The notes beneath the pieces are model-generated. The model saw only the letters and a list, made by a program, of their open reading frames with translations. It was not told where the DNA came from and did not search any database. From Bacteroidota bacterium (lineage in GTDB: Bacteria; Bacteroidota; Bacteroidia; Cytophagales; Cyclobacteriaceae), in NCBI GenBank assembly GCA_018266395.1, contig JAFEAM010000014.1, forward strand, positions 60,804 through 124,803: a DNA stretch of 64,000 bases. The letters run 5' to 3'. The position numbers and the translations under genes were made by a program. Below are positions 43,531 through 52,535 of this stretch, in pieces. The first letter of the stretch is position 1; every line of letters begins with the position of its first letter.

Positions 43531-44501
43531 CAGTAAACGGAAGATTTGAGATGAAGACCGGCCTTCTCGTCAAGGCCCATCATCAGGTTCATATTTTGTA
43601 CCGCCTGACCACTGGCCCCTTTGACAAGATTGTCGAGCGTGGTGTGGATGGCGAGTTTGTGGCCGATTTTTTCCAGGAAGATGAGACACTTGTTTGTGTT
43701 TACAACCTGTTTGATGTCCACCATGTGATCCACCACATGCGTAAAGGGATGCTCCCTGTAGTAGTCTTTGAACAGCATGTTGGCTTCTTCCAGCGAAAGC
43801 TGTGTTTCAATTACTGCTGTTGCAAAAATCCCTCGCGTGAAGTCTCCTCTCCAGGGAACAAAATTCACTTCTTTGTTGTATCCGTGCTGAAGCTGCTGCA
43901 GGGTCCGCCGTATTTCACCAAGGTGCTGATGTGTAAGGGTTTTATAGGCAGAGATATTGTTGGCCCGCCAGGTAAAATGCGTGGAGTCCTGCAATTTCTG
44001 CCCGGCACCGGTTGAACCTGTAACAGCAGTTACGTGCACTTCGCCAAGGATTCCGGCTTTTGCAACGGGTAACAGACCGAGCTGAATGGCAGTGGCAAAG
44101 CAACCAGGGTTCGCTATGTTATGTGCCTTTCTGATTTTCTCACGCTGAAGTTCAGGCAAGCCGTAGACAAAAGCGCGGCCCCGTACTTCATCACCTGATC
44201 GAAAATCGTTGCCAAGATCAATGATACGGGTGGAAGAGGGAATCACTTCGTCTGTAAGGAGCTTCCTGCTTTCTCCATGGCTCATGCACAGAAAAAGAAC
44301 ATCCGTTTGTTCATGAAAGGATGGCGTAAACACCAGATGGGTATCGCCGGCGAGATCGGCATGGATGGAATCTACCCGCTTGCCGGCCTGGCTTCGGCTC
44401 TGAACAAATTCGAGTTGGACGGAGGGGTGATTCAGAAGCAACCGGATCATTTCACCACCGGCGTAACCCGCACCGCCTACAATTCCAGCCTTGACTTTCA
44501 T
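43530..44501 (-). CDS. argC: N-acyl-gamma-glutamyl-phosphate reductase
   Basis: The 323-residue protein begins with a Rossmann motif GGAGYAGGEMIRLL and carries the catalytic Cys134 in NIANPGCFATAIQL, the signature of ArgC. It reduces the N-acyl-glutamyl phosphate with NADPH. It overlaps argG by four bases (ATGA), fixing both starts. Confidence 0.95.
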   Translation of the reverse strand: MKVKAGIVGGAGYAGGEMIRLLLNHPSVQLEFVQSRSQAGKRVDSIHADLAGDTHLVFTPSFHEQTDVLFLCMSHGESRKLLTDEVIPSSTRIIDLGNDFRSGDEVRGRAFVYGLPELQREKIRKAHNIANPGCFATAIQLGLLPVAKAGILGEVHVTAVTGSTGAGQKLQDSTHFTWRANNISAYKTLTHQHLGEIRRTLQQLQHGYNKEVNFVPWRGDFTRGIFATAVIETQLSLEEANMLFKDYYREHPFTHVVDHMVDIKQVVNTNKCLIFLEKIGHKLAIHTTLDNLVKGASGQAVQNMNLMMGLDEKAGLHLKSSVY

Positions 44502-45703
44502 GATTTCTTATGCTCTGCTTCTGTCTGAACCTGGTGGTAGATCGCCACCTGGTTGCCGAAGATCTTTGTAAACCCTTTCACATCATCACCTGTCCAGCCC
44601 AGATTCATCTCACCGTATTTGCCGAATTTCGACGACATCAGGTCAAATTCACTCTGAATGCCATTGATCTGAAAGCGATACGGATAAAGCGTCACGGAAA
44701 CTTCCCCGGTCACATGGTTCTGCGTACTCTGGAGGAACGCTTCCATATCCCGCATCACCGGATCAAGGTATTGGCCTTCGTGCAGCCAGTTTCCATAGAA
44801 TTGAGCAATCTGATCCTTCCAACTCAACTGCCACTTGGTAAGCACATGTTTTTCAAGGGCATGATGAGACTTGATAATCACAATTGGCGCAGCAGCCTCA
44901 AACCCAACACGCCCTTTAATTCCTATAATAGTATCACCCACGTGAATGTCACGTCCGATTCCGTAGGAACCTGCGATTGCCTGCAATGCCTGAATAGCTT
45001 CAACCGGGTGTTCAAATCGCTCGCCGTTGATGGAATTAAGCTCTCCTTTGATGAACCCAAGTCTTACTTCTTCAGATCCGGTTTTGGTGACCTGCGTGGG
45101 CCAGGCCTCTTCCGGCAACATACCTAATGAATTAAGGGTCTCCTTGCCACCCACCGAGGTTCCCCACATTCCTTTATTGATGGAGTACCGGGCTTTCTCA
45201 AAATTGAATTGGACGCCCTTGCCTTTCAGGTATTCTATCTCAGTTTCACGACTCAGTTTCTTGTCGCGGATAGGAGTAATGATCTCAAGCCCGGGTGACA
45301 AGATTTGCAGCACCATATCAAACCTCACCTGGTCATTGCCGGCTCCTGTGCTTCCATGGGCTACGGCCTGCGCTCCAATTTTGTTGGCATATGCTGCGGC
45401 GGCCAGGGCCTGTGACATCCTTTCCGCACTCACACTCAGCGGGTACGTTCCGTTCTTGAGAACATTCCCATAGATCAGAAACCGTATGACCTTATCATAG
45501 TAGTTTCGCGTTTCGTCAACGGTAAGATGGGACGCCACACCCATGCTAAGCGCTCTCTTTTCTATTTCTTTTACTTCTTCGGCTGAAAATCCCCCTGTAT
45601 TGATGGTGAGGGTGTGCACTTCATAGCCGAGGTCTTTGGACAAATAAATCGCACAATACGACGTGTCAAGACCGCCGCTGAAGGCAAGTACCACTTTTTT
45701 CAT
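44498..45703 (-). CDS. argG: Argininosuccinate synthase
   Basis: The open frame begins at 45793, but ATG 45703 is chosen because it places the PP-loop ATP motif SGGLDTS at residues 9-15, as in the family. The 401-residue product also has AHGSTGAGNDQVRFD and GTSVGGKETL. It joins citrulline and aspartate using ATP. It lies 34 bases downstream of the GNAT gene, the first gene of the operon. Confidence 0.95.
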   Translation of the reverse strand: MKKVVLAFSGGLDTSYCAIYLSKDLGYEVHTLTINTGGFSAEEVKEIEKRALSMGVASHLTVDETRNYYDKVIRFLIYGNVLKNGTYPLSVSAERMSQALAAAAYANKIGAQAVAHGSTGAGNDQVRFDMVLQILSPGLEIITPIRDKKLSRETEIEYLKGKGVQFNFEKARYSINKGMWGTSVGGKETLNSLGMLPEEAWPTQVTKTGSEEVRLGFIKGELNSINGERFEHPVEAIQALQAIAGSYGIGRDIHVGDTIIGIKGRVGFEAAAPIVIIKSHHALEKHVLTKWQLSWKDQIAQFYGNWLHEGQYLDPVMRDMEAFLQSTQNHVTGEVSVTLYPYRFQINGIQSEFDLMSSKFGKYGEMNLGWTGDDVKGFTKIFGNQVAIYHQVQTEAEHKKS

Positions 45704-45737
45704 GATGCTAGTTAAGAATAAGTATTGTTCCTCCGGG

Positions 45738-46487
45738 CTACCAGAAGAACAGAAAGCTAAGGATGGAGTTCTTCTTTTCTTCCCCTTCGCCATCTTTCCT
45801 GCGCCATCCTTTGAGCAAAACGTATTGCTTGAACCTTACCCAACGTTCGAAGAGCCTGTAGTTTCCTGCAAAACTTCTGTTGGGCCTGCGGTATGGTTTA
45901 TGGGCGACGGTGGCGGCAGGCTGGGAAGCTGCGTTAAGCTGAGCCGCCTTCTCTGCCGGATCATAGAGCATGGCAGTGCAAAGGCAGTTTTTCCGCTCCT
46001 TGCTCATCAGGATGTCATAGTTGACACAACTTTTGCACCCCTTCCAGAACTCCTCGTCATTGGTTAGTTCAGAATAGGTCACCGGTTCATACCCGAGGTC
46101 AGAGTTGATCTTCATGACGGCCAATCCCGTGGTGAGTCCGAAAATCTTGGCATCCGGGTACTTCTTTCGGCTGAGTTCAAACACCTTGCGCTTTATCTCG
46201 GTAGCCACGCCGGACTTCCTGAAAGCAGGGGAGACGATAAGTCCTGAGTTGGCGACATACTTCGCCGTCTCCCAGGCTTCAATGTAGCAGAAGCCCACCC
46301 ATGAACCGTCCTGCGTAACGGCAATGACGGCCTTACCTTCATCCATTTTCATCTGGATGTATTCCGGGGAGCGCTTCGCGATACCTGTTCCACGCGCCTT
46401 GGCTGACTCGGCCATTTCGGTGGTAATGGTTTCCGCATATTTCTTATCATCCGGGGTTGCATCCCGAACTATAATATCCTGATTCAC
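45738..46487 (-). CDS. GNAT acyltransferase heading the arginine operon, with Cys-rich tail
   Basis: GTG 46487 is preferred as start because the GNAT domain begins right after it (NQDIIVRDATPDD). The 249-residue protein has the acyl-CoA loop RKSGVA (90-95) and N- and C-terminal GNAT strands. A C-terminal block follows with C151-x-x-C154 and C168-x-C170 (GCKSC, NCLC), which could bind zinc. As the first gene of a complete arg operon lacking another argA or argJ, it is the likely N-acylglutamate synthase, using acetyl-CoA or, given the carbamoyltransferase, succinyl-CoA. The last ~75 residues are basic and less conserved-looking. Confidence 0.8.
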   Translation of the reverse strand: MNQDIIVRDATPDDKKYAETITTEMAESAKARGTGIAKRSPEYIQMKMDEGKAVIAVTQDGSWVGFCYIEAWETAKYVANSGLIVSPAFRKSGVATEIKRKVFELSRKKYPDAKIFGLTTGLAVMKINSDLGYEPVTYSELTNDEEFWKGCKSCVNYDILMSKERKNCLCTAMLYDPAEKAAQLNAASQPAATVAHKPYRRPNRSFAGNYRLFERWVRFKQYVLLKGWRRKDGEGEEKKNSILSFLFFW

Positions 46488-46875
46488 TGTTAAATAGAAT
46501 GAGTTTGGGTAATTGAAAAAAATGATAAACACCAATAGCCACGACCGCACTCCATGCGGCGTGTTATCTGTCAAATCTGGTGGTGCGGTATCAAATCCGA
46601 ATCTGCCTTCGGAAACTTCTGATCACCGTTGGGAGGGAGGTGAACCGGCTGCGGAGAAGGCTTTCATGAAAGCCTGTGAGCGCGAGGGTGAAGTTGTTTT
46701 TCAATTTCGTTGTTCCGGATTAATCGTGTTGGATTATCAGAGCATGTCTGAAATTTTTACAAAATTAAATGATAATTAAGTCACAATACCAAAACAATCC
46801 ATACGATTTTTTGAAGAAAAAGGTTCGGTGCATTAAGTATCACTTGAAGTCATACCTTCGCAGTCAACTTTAGTC
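46488..46875. promoter_or_regulatory. Divergent regulatory spacer of the arginine operon and dedA-like gene
   Basis: This 388-base region holds no convincing gene. It contains an 18-bp perfect palindrome AGGCTTTCATGAAAGCCT (46658-46675) and a small hairpin CCGCA/TGCGG (46545-46559). It should carry promoters for the arginine operon on the minus strand and the dedA-like gene on the plus strand, though no full -33/-7 pair is obvious. An operator for an arginine regulator is possible; I could not match a known riboswitch. Confidence 0.45.
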
Positions 46876-47445
46876 ATGGAAGAATTCCTTCACCAGTACG
46901 GCTATCTCGCACTCAGCATCGGGACTTTCTTCGAAGGTGAGACTGCCATTCTGGTGGCGTCATCTCTTGTGCCGAGTGGAGTCTTCGATGCCCCACAGGC
47001 TGTCCTGTTCGGCTTTTTGGGCTCTTTCGTGAGTGACTGGGTGTACTTCCTGATCGGCCGCCTCAACGGAAAATACTTTGTCGATCGTCGCCCGGCTCTG
47101 AAAGCCAAACTCTTGCCAGCTCAGGAGTTCTTCGAGCGAAACCGGCTACAGGTACTCATCAGCTACCGCTTCCTTTATGGTTTCAGGATCATCCTGCCGA
47201 TTATCATCGGGATGAGCACGATCAGGCTGCGCGACCTTTTCTTCTATAGTATCGCGGCAGGTCTATTCTGGGCGGCTGTAGTCAGCACCGTGGGGTTTCT
47301 TGCCGGCGAATTATTTCAACTGCAGGCGAGTCACTTTGAAGAGAACATCCTGTTCATCATCGCAGGCTTTGGTTGCTTTGGTATGCTGGTAGGATACGGC
47401 GTTAAACGCTTTGCCGAAGCCAGAATGGGTCTGAAAAGCCAATAG
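46876..47445 (+). CDS. DedA/SNARE-associated family membrane protein
   Basis: The 189-residue protein matches the DedA family: an N-terminal re-entrant part with GTFFEGETAILVASSLVPSG, the central F-L-x-G-R-x-x-G-like segment (YFLIGRLNGKYF), RFLYGFRIILPIIIGMS and C-terminal membrane helices. DedA proteins are linked to undecaprenyl-phosphate or lipid flipping and membrane homeostasis; which activity applies here is unknown. It ends 10 bases before the convergent permease gene. Confidence 0.88.
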   Translation: MEEFLHQYGYLALSIGTFFEGETAILVASSLVPSGVFDAPQAVLFGFLGSFVSDWVYFLIGRLNGKYFVDRRPALKAKLLPAQEFFERNRLQVLISYRFLYGFRIILPIIIGMSTIRLRDLFFYSIAAGLFWAAVVSTVGFLAGELFQLQASHFEENILFIIAGFGCFGMLVGYGVKRFAEARMGLKSQ

Positions 47446-47455
47446 ACCCATCACC

Positions 47456-49903
47456 CTATTCATATCTCAGGGTTTCTGATGGGTTCGTCATAGCAGCTTT
47501 CAATGTTTGGGTACTCACAGTCAGTAGTGCGATGAGAAAGGCCATCATCGCGGCGCCTGCAAAAACCCATACTGTAATACTGATGTGATACGCGAAAGAA
47601 CCAAGCCAAAGATTCATCATGTACCAGGCCAGTGGCCAGGCTAAAAGATTCGCCAGTGCTATCAGAACAAGAATCTCCTGCGACAAGAGTGAGAGAAGAC
47701 TTGCTACAGATGCGCCCATTACTTTCCTAACGCCGATTTCTTTAATTCTCTGAAGTGTGCTGAAGGTGGTGAGACCGAGCAATCCAAGGCAGGCAATAAA
47801 AATGGCCATCCCGGCGAAGGCAACAAACAGTTTTCCCTGCTTTTGCTCGGCTTCGTACAATTTGGCATACCGATCACTGGTGAACTGGTAATCGAATGGC
47901 CTTATGGGAAGAAATGATTTCCACACCCGTTCGAGATGACCGATTCCATCCTGAAGGCTTCCACCTGCAAGTTTAACGGAAAGGGCATTGTAATTATTCC
48001 TGTCCATACTGAAGATCAATGGCACAATAGGCTGATGGAGTGACTCAAAGTGAAAATCCTTGACAACACCGATCAACTTGCCTTTTATTCCACCATAGGC
48101 GAAGTCTTTGTCGAGCCCTTCATCATTGGACTTCCATCCAATCATTCTCACGGCTGCTTCATTGATGATGAAGGCGAGTGAATCATCGGTGGGAATGCTT
48201 TTGGAGAAATTCCTGCCGGCGGCAAACGCTATGTTGTAAGTGTCAAAGAACTCATAGTCGGCTACGACACCTTTGAGCGAATTGGTTGAATTGACCAGGC
48301 TGTCTCCCTGCATGTAGCTAACACCACCCTGGGAATCCAGCAGTCTGCCTGTGGGGACCCTCGATGATCTCGCCAGGTTTTTTATGGCCGATGACTTGGT
48401 CAGTTCATTGTAAAAGGCATCGTAGTTGTCATTTAACTCGCTGTACATGGGAAGAAGGATCACCCGATCTTTATCGTAGCCGAGATCACTTTTATTCACG
48501 TATGCCAGTTGCTGTTGCGTTACTACAGTTGCTATGATGAGTACAACGGATATAGTGAACTGCATCACGACCAATGCCCTTCTGAGCCCGGAACGTGCGT
48601 GGCTTCCCGACTTTCCCTTAAGCACCATGGCAGGCTTGAACGCGGAGAGGACAAAGGCTGGATAAGCTCCTGCGGCTAATCCCACTAAGCCGGAAAATAG
48701 CAGTACGCCAACCCCAAACTGCCAATCGCTAATGGACAATCTCAACAATTTGCCTGTAAAGGCATTGAGCCAGGGTAAGGCTGCAAGGATCAGGGCAATA
48801 GCCAGAATCAATGCCAGACCAGTAACCATGACAGACTCACTTAAGTATTGAAATACCAGTTGTTTCCTGAATGCACCGAGTGCCTTTCTTAAGCCAACTT
48901 CCTTGGCCCGGCGTGTGGCTTGAGCTGTGCTGAGATTAATAAAATTGAAACAAGCTATCAGAATGATAAACACCCCGATGGCCCCCATGGTGTAAACGTT
49001 GTTGATATTGCCACCCGCTTCCAGTTCATCGTCCAAATGGGACCGGAGGTGAATGTCTGTAACCTTCTGCATGAATAAAGTGGTCGTCCGGGATGCTACG
49101 AAGTTGGCGGGGGCCCCGAAATTTGCCTTTGCGAAAGTGCCGTAGTGCTTATTAATAAAATCAGGAAAACGTGCCTCGATCTTGGCCGGGTCTGCGCCTT
49201 CGTCCAGAAGCAGATAGGTGCAAAACGAATTGTTTCCATAGTTGGTCTCAAGATTCTTGCGGCCATAAATGGTACTGTCATTAAGCGTGCTGAAGGCAAC
49301 AAGGAAATCAGGATGCCAGTGCGACTGTAAAGGAAAATTCCTGAAGACACCCGTTACCTCCAGGTCAAGTCTTCTGCCGGCTTTCAGGTGTTTGCCACTT
49401 ACCTCGGTTGTGCCGAAGTATTTCTGAGCTGCCTTTTCTGATAACAATACCGTCAGGGGTCTCTCCAGCGAACCGGGAACCCCTGACACCATGGGAATAT
49501 CAAAAATGTCAAACAACGCCGGCTCGGCCATGTACACATCATTTTCCGTGGCCATCTTTTTGCGTTCGCCATTCTCCTCAACGGCCATGACGAGGCTGTA
49601 CTGCAGCGTTCGCGCCATTTTGTTCACTTCACCAAAATCATTTTTCAGCAATGGTCCAAAGGGAGGCGCAATGGTAGCGAGATGAAGGGTTGATTTCCCA
49701 TCCTGGTCGAGGAAATTGCGGGTGACGCGATAGATGCGGTCAGCCTTGCTGTGATAGCGGTCAAAACTTAGCTCATCCTTGATGAACAGGTATATCAGGA
49801 GAACCGTAGTTATTGAGATGGCCAGCCCTGATATGTTAATAAAGGCAGTGAGCCTGTCTCTCAGTAGATTGCGGAGCGCGGTTTTGAGGTAATTGGCTAA
49901 CAT
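47456..49903 (-). CDS. MacB/FtsX-type ABC permease, orphan (copy 1)
   Basis: ATG 49903 is chosen over the open start at 49972 because it opens with the family N terminus MLANYLKTALRNLLRD. The 815-residue protein has the layout of the Bacteroidota type: N-terminal helix, large periplasmic MacB-like domain, FtsX helices (about 310-450), a second periplasmic domain and FtsX helices again (about 690-815), with RRAKEVGLRKALGA and KEIGVRKVMGAS coupling segments. No ATPase gene is nearby. It is one of three related permeases in this window; roles may include peptide or lipid export. Confidence 0.88.
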   Translation of the reverse strand: MLANYLKTALRNLLRDRLTAFINISGLAISITTVLLIYLFIKDELSFDRYHSKADRIYRVTRNFLDQDGKSTLHLATIAPPFGPLLKNDFGEVNKMARTLQYSLVMAVEENGERKKMATENDVYMAEPALFDIFDIPMVSGVPGSLERPLTVLLSEKAAQKYFGTTEVSGKHLKAGRRLDLEVTGVFRNFPLQSHWHPDFLVAFSTLNDSTIYGRKNLETNYGNNSFCTYLLLDEGADPAKIEARFPDFINKHYGTFAKANFGAPANFVASRTTTLFMQKVTDIHLRSHLDDELEAGGNINNVYTMGAIGVFIILIACFNFINLSTAQATRRAKEVGLRKALGAFRKQLVFQYLSESVMVTGLALILAIALILAALPWLNAFTGKLLRLSISDWQFGVGVLLFSGLVGLAAGAYPAFVLSAFKPAMVLKGKSGSHARSGLRRALVVMQFTISVVLIIATVVTQQQLAYVNKSDLGYDKDRVILLPMYSELNDNYDAFYNELTKSSAIKNLARSSRVPTGRLLDSQGGVSYMQGDSLVNSTNSLKGVVADYEFFDTYNIAFAAGRNFSKSIPTDDSLAFIINEAAVRMIGWKSNDEGLDKDFAYGGIKGKLIGVVKDFHFESLHQPIVPLIFSMDRNNYNALSVKLAGGSLQDGIGHLERVWKSFLPIRPFDYQFTSDRYAKLYEAEQKQGKLFVAFAGMAIFIACLGLLGLTTFSTLQRIKEIGVRKVMGASVASLLSLLSQEILVLIALANLLAWPLAWYMMNLWLGSFAYHISITVWVFAGAAMMAFLIALLTVSTQTLKAAMTNPSETLRYE

Positions 49904-50117
49904 GGATAATGGGTATGGCGGGGACAATTCAAATTTGAATCCAAATCGCATAACGTGCGAAAAAAGCCCCATTTGAGATGTACAAATAACAGCCAGCGTT
50001 CAGCATCGGCCAGAAGTGACCGCTGGCGGACTACCCGTATTACTGTAATTTTCATTACGTTCGTTCACCATAGAACTATTTGCAAGGATGGATCATCAGC
50101 AATTAAAACTCACAACC

Positions 50118-50552
50118 ATGAAAACTATTACACTGCTTCTCGTCTTGTTTGCAGTCTCAGCCGTGGCGCAGACGCCTGAGCAGATCAAGGAAAAAAGAGC
50201 GCGCGAAATGCACAGGGTACTGAACCTTGATGACCGGGCAGCATGGGAGAAGTTTATAAAGGAGAACTATACACAGGCGCTCATCGATCGTCCGATGACG
50301 GCCAAAGTTGTGGGGGATGACGGCCCCGCAAAATCAGAAGCCAAGCCATCAAATAATCTTGAGGCGAAGATTGCAATGATGAAGCAATTGCACAGTGACT
50401 TTGCCGGCAGCAAACTGACTTCCCTTAAGCAGGAAGGCGAGGTGTTGATCATGCAATTGTCCGCTGTTGATGGAGAAGGCAAAATGCGATTCAAGTTTGA
50501 GAAACAACCGCCTTACCGGATTGACGCCTTGGGAGTAGAGTTTGACAGATAA
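50118..50552 (+). CDS. Small exported protein of unknown function
   Basis: ATG 50118 is preferred to the open start 50088 since it begins a good signal peptide (MKTITLLLVLFAVSAVAQ). The mature ~125 residues have an N-terminal helical part (EQIKEKRAREMHRVLNLDDRAAW near 21-43) and a beta-rich end (VLIMQLSAVDGEGKMRFKFE). The layout recalls the short NTF2-like or DUF3887-like domains found before serine hydrolases, but I cannot assign it. It lies 15 bases before the alpha/beta-hydrolase gene. Confidence 0.7.
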   Translation: MKTITLLLVLFAVSAVAQTPEQIKEKRAREMHRVLNLDDRAAWEKFIKENYTQALIDRPMTAKVVGDDGPAKSEAKPSNNLEAKIAMMKQLHSDFAGSKLTSLKQEGEVLIMQLSAVDGEGKMRFKFEKQPPYRIDALGVEFDR

Positions 50553-50567
50553 GACATTGCAATCTAT

Positions 50568-51242
50568 ATGTCAGCCGGGTCATCAACCAAAGCCGTAACC
50601 ATCTCGGTTGGAAAATCAGGGAGAGTCTCAGGGGAGTTTATTGTTCCACCTAAACCAAAATCAATCCTTGTACTTGCCCATGGCGCAGGTGCGGGGATGA
50701 ATCATCCTTTCCTGAAGTCTCTAGCGCTGGAACTTGCCGGCAAGGGGGTGGGAACACTCCGCTACAATTTCCTTTACATGGAAATGAAGAAGAAGCGTCC
50801 GGATGTTCCTGCAGTAGCCCATTCCGCGGTAGAGGCTGCCTTTGGAAATGCGCTGGAGTCGTATCCCAAACTTCCTGTTTTTGCCGGAGGAAAGTCCTTT
50901 GGGGGAAGGATGACTTCTCAATGGGCTGCCAGGAAATCAGAAGGACTTCCAGGAGGATTGGTCTTCTTTGGTTTTCCCCTACATCCTGCGGGGAACCCTT
51001 CTGTCGAAAGGGCAGAACATCTTAAGGAAGTATCAATTCCAATGCTATTCCATCAGGGAACAAGGGACGCTCTGGCCGATTGGACCCTAATTAAGAAGGT
51101 CTGCGGTTCACTCAGAAACGCAACGCTTAGGCAATGGGAGGGGGCGGACCACAGCTTCAAAGTTTCAGGCAAGAATGTGATCCCGGACCTGGCAGCAACA
51201 ACCGCCGCTTGGATGGAATCCATAATTTCGTCTTCGCGATAG
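50568..51242 (+). CDS. Alpha/beta-hydrolase, TEX30/KANL3-like
   Basis: The 224-residue protein has LVLAHGAGAGMNHPF near the N terminus (oxyanion region), the nucleophile elbow in FAGGKSFGGRM (G-K-S-F-G with Ser), FHQGTRDALAD (Asp region) and EGADHSFKV (catalytic His). This is the pattern of the TEX30/KANL3-like dienelactone-hydrolase relatives. Substrate is unknown. It has no signal peptide and is probably cytoplasmic. Confidence 0.83.
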   Translation: MSAGSSTKAVTISVGKSGRVSGEFIVPPKPKSILVLAHGAGAGMNHPFLKSLALELAGKGVGTLRYNFLYMEMKKKRPDVPAVAHSAVEAAFGNALESYPKLPVFAGGKSFGGRMTSQWAARKSEGLPGGLVFFGFPLHPAGNPSVERAEHLKEVSIPMLFHQGTRDALADWTLIKKVCGSLRNATLRQWEGADHSFKVSGKNVIPDLAATTAAWMESIISSSR

Positions 51243-51307
51243 TCAATTTCCTGCCGTGGCCGCAACCTTCTGGCCTACATTCCTGTTATTTTTGGAAAAC
51301 CAGAATT

Positions 51308-51874
51308 ATGCGTGCCTCGTCAATCTTGATGCTCATAGGTTTTCTTCTGATGTCAGGCTGTTCCCATTCGCAGCAAAAGAGTGGGACAGCAAAAGCCTCC
51401 GCCAGCGACGGTCAGTCGACAACTGTTTCCAATCCTTATTATTCGAGAACGGATACGTCCAGACTCAACCTACCCGACTCCGTTTGGCGCCGGGTATTGT
51501 CAAGAAGTGTTTATGAGGTGGCCCGCAACAAGGAAACTGAAAGGGCTTTCACCGGCAAGTACTGGAATTTCGAAGGGCTTGGAACTTATTATTGTGCGGC
51601 ATGCGGTAACGAGTTGTTCATGTCTGATGCAAAGTTTGCCAGTGAATGCGGATGGCCCAGCTTTTTCGAAGTGAGCAGAAAGAACAGTGTGACGTACCAG
51701 GAAGATCATTCTTACGGTATGGACAGAATCGAAGTGCTGTGCGGTCGCTGCGGAGGACACCTCGGGCACCTCTTTGATGATGGTCCGCCTCCAACCGGGA
51801 AGAGATATTGCATGAATTCCATCGTAATTGAATTCGTCCCTCAACTTGGCAAGAAGCTGAGGACCTCGAAATAA
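51308..51874 (+). CDS. msrB: Peptide-methionine (R)-S-oxide reductase lipoprotein
   Basis: ATG 51308 is chosen, giving a lipoprotein signal with Cys18 (LLMSGC). The 188-residue protein has the MsrB zinc cysteines C96/C99 (CAAC) and C145/C148 (CGRC), a resolving-type Cys114 in CGWPSF, and the catalytic Cys168 in RYCMNS. It reduces methionine-R-sulfoxide in proteins, here in the envelope. A redoxin-like gene 13 bases downstream could supply or share reducing power. Confidence 0.92.
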   Translation: MRASSILMLIGFLLMSGCSHSQQKSGTAKASASDGQSTTVSNPYYSRTDTSRLNLPDSVWRRVLSRSVYEVARNKETERAFTGKYWNFEGLGTYYCAACGNELFMSDAKFASECGWPSFFEVSRKNSVTYQEDHSYGMDRIEVLCGRCGGHLGHLFDDGPPPTGKRYCMNSIVIEFVPQLGKKLRTSK

Positions 51875-51887
51875 GCTCTTAAAGACC

Positions 51888-52448
51888 ATGGCCGAAACAA
51901 AATCCATTATGGTGCCACTGGGTATGGAAGCGCCTGCTTTTAAGCTTCGGGATACCGTGTCAGATAAAGTGATGACCCTGCAGGATGTGAAGGGAAGCAA
52001 GGGCACGGTGGTGTTATTCATTTGCAATCACTGCCCGTACGTGAAATTGATCAACGAGTCTCTGGTTGCCTTGGCTCGTCAGTACCAGGAGAGAGGCGTA
52101 GGTTTTGTGGCCATCAGCTCAAATGACGCAACCCAATATCCGGACGATGGCCCAACGCATATGAAGGAAGTGGCGAAAAGGTTAAGCTACCCATTTCCAT
52201 ACCTGTACGACGAAACGCAGGAGGTGGCAAGGGCGTTTGATGCAGCATGCACTCCTGATATCTATTTATTTGACTCAGAGATGAACCTTGTCTATCGTGG
52301 ACAGTTTGATGACGCTCGCCCGGGGAAGAATCTGCCGGTTACCGGCAAGGACCTGAGGAACGCACTGGATGCAATATTGAATGGCAAATCGGTGCCGTCA
52401 GATCAGCGCCCAAGCGTAGGCTGCAACATCAAGTGGAAGAAGGCCTGA
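51888..52448 (+). CDS. Thioredoxin-fold redoxin (AhpC/TSA-like) with CNHC motif
   Basis: The 186-residue protein lacks a signal peptide. It has a peroxiredoxin-like fold with the active motif C46-N-H-C49 (FICNHCPYVK), GVGFVAISSNDATQYPDD, and CTPDIYLFD around the cis-proline site. This is the thioredoxin-family branch with a CNHCPY centre common in Bacteroidota; whether it is a peroxidase or a disulfide reductase is not settled. It follows msrB closely, suggesting joint oxidative-damage repair, although MsrB is predicted outside the cytoplasm. Confidence 0.85.
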   Translation: MAETKSIMVPLGMEAPAFKLRDTVSDKVMTLQDVKGSKGTVVLFICNHCPYVKLINESLVALARQYQERGVGFVAISSNDATQYPDDGPTHMKEVAKRLSYPFPYLYDETQEVARAFDAACTPDIYLFDSEMNLVYRGQFDDARPGKNLPVTGKDLRNALDAILNGKSVPSDQRPSVGCNIKWKKA

Positions 52449-52535
52449 GGCGACAGGGATTGCTTTCTCGGCTGATTTACATCATTCCAAATCGCAATCT
52501 GACCAGTCATATTTAGATGCGCTTGAAGCGTCCTT

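Noticed and set aside
46513-46779. 88-codon plus-strand frame in the arginine/dedA spacer
   Set aside because: Composition is not protein-like, it covers the palindromes and probable promoters, and no motif is recognised.
46488-46875. Riboswitch upstream of the arginine operon
   Set aside because: I compared the sequence by eye with recalled SAM, TPP and cobalamin cores and found no match; only simple palindromes are supported.
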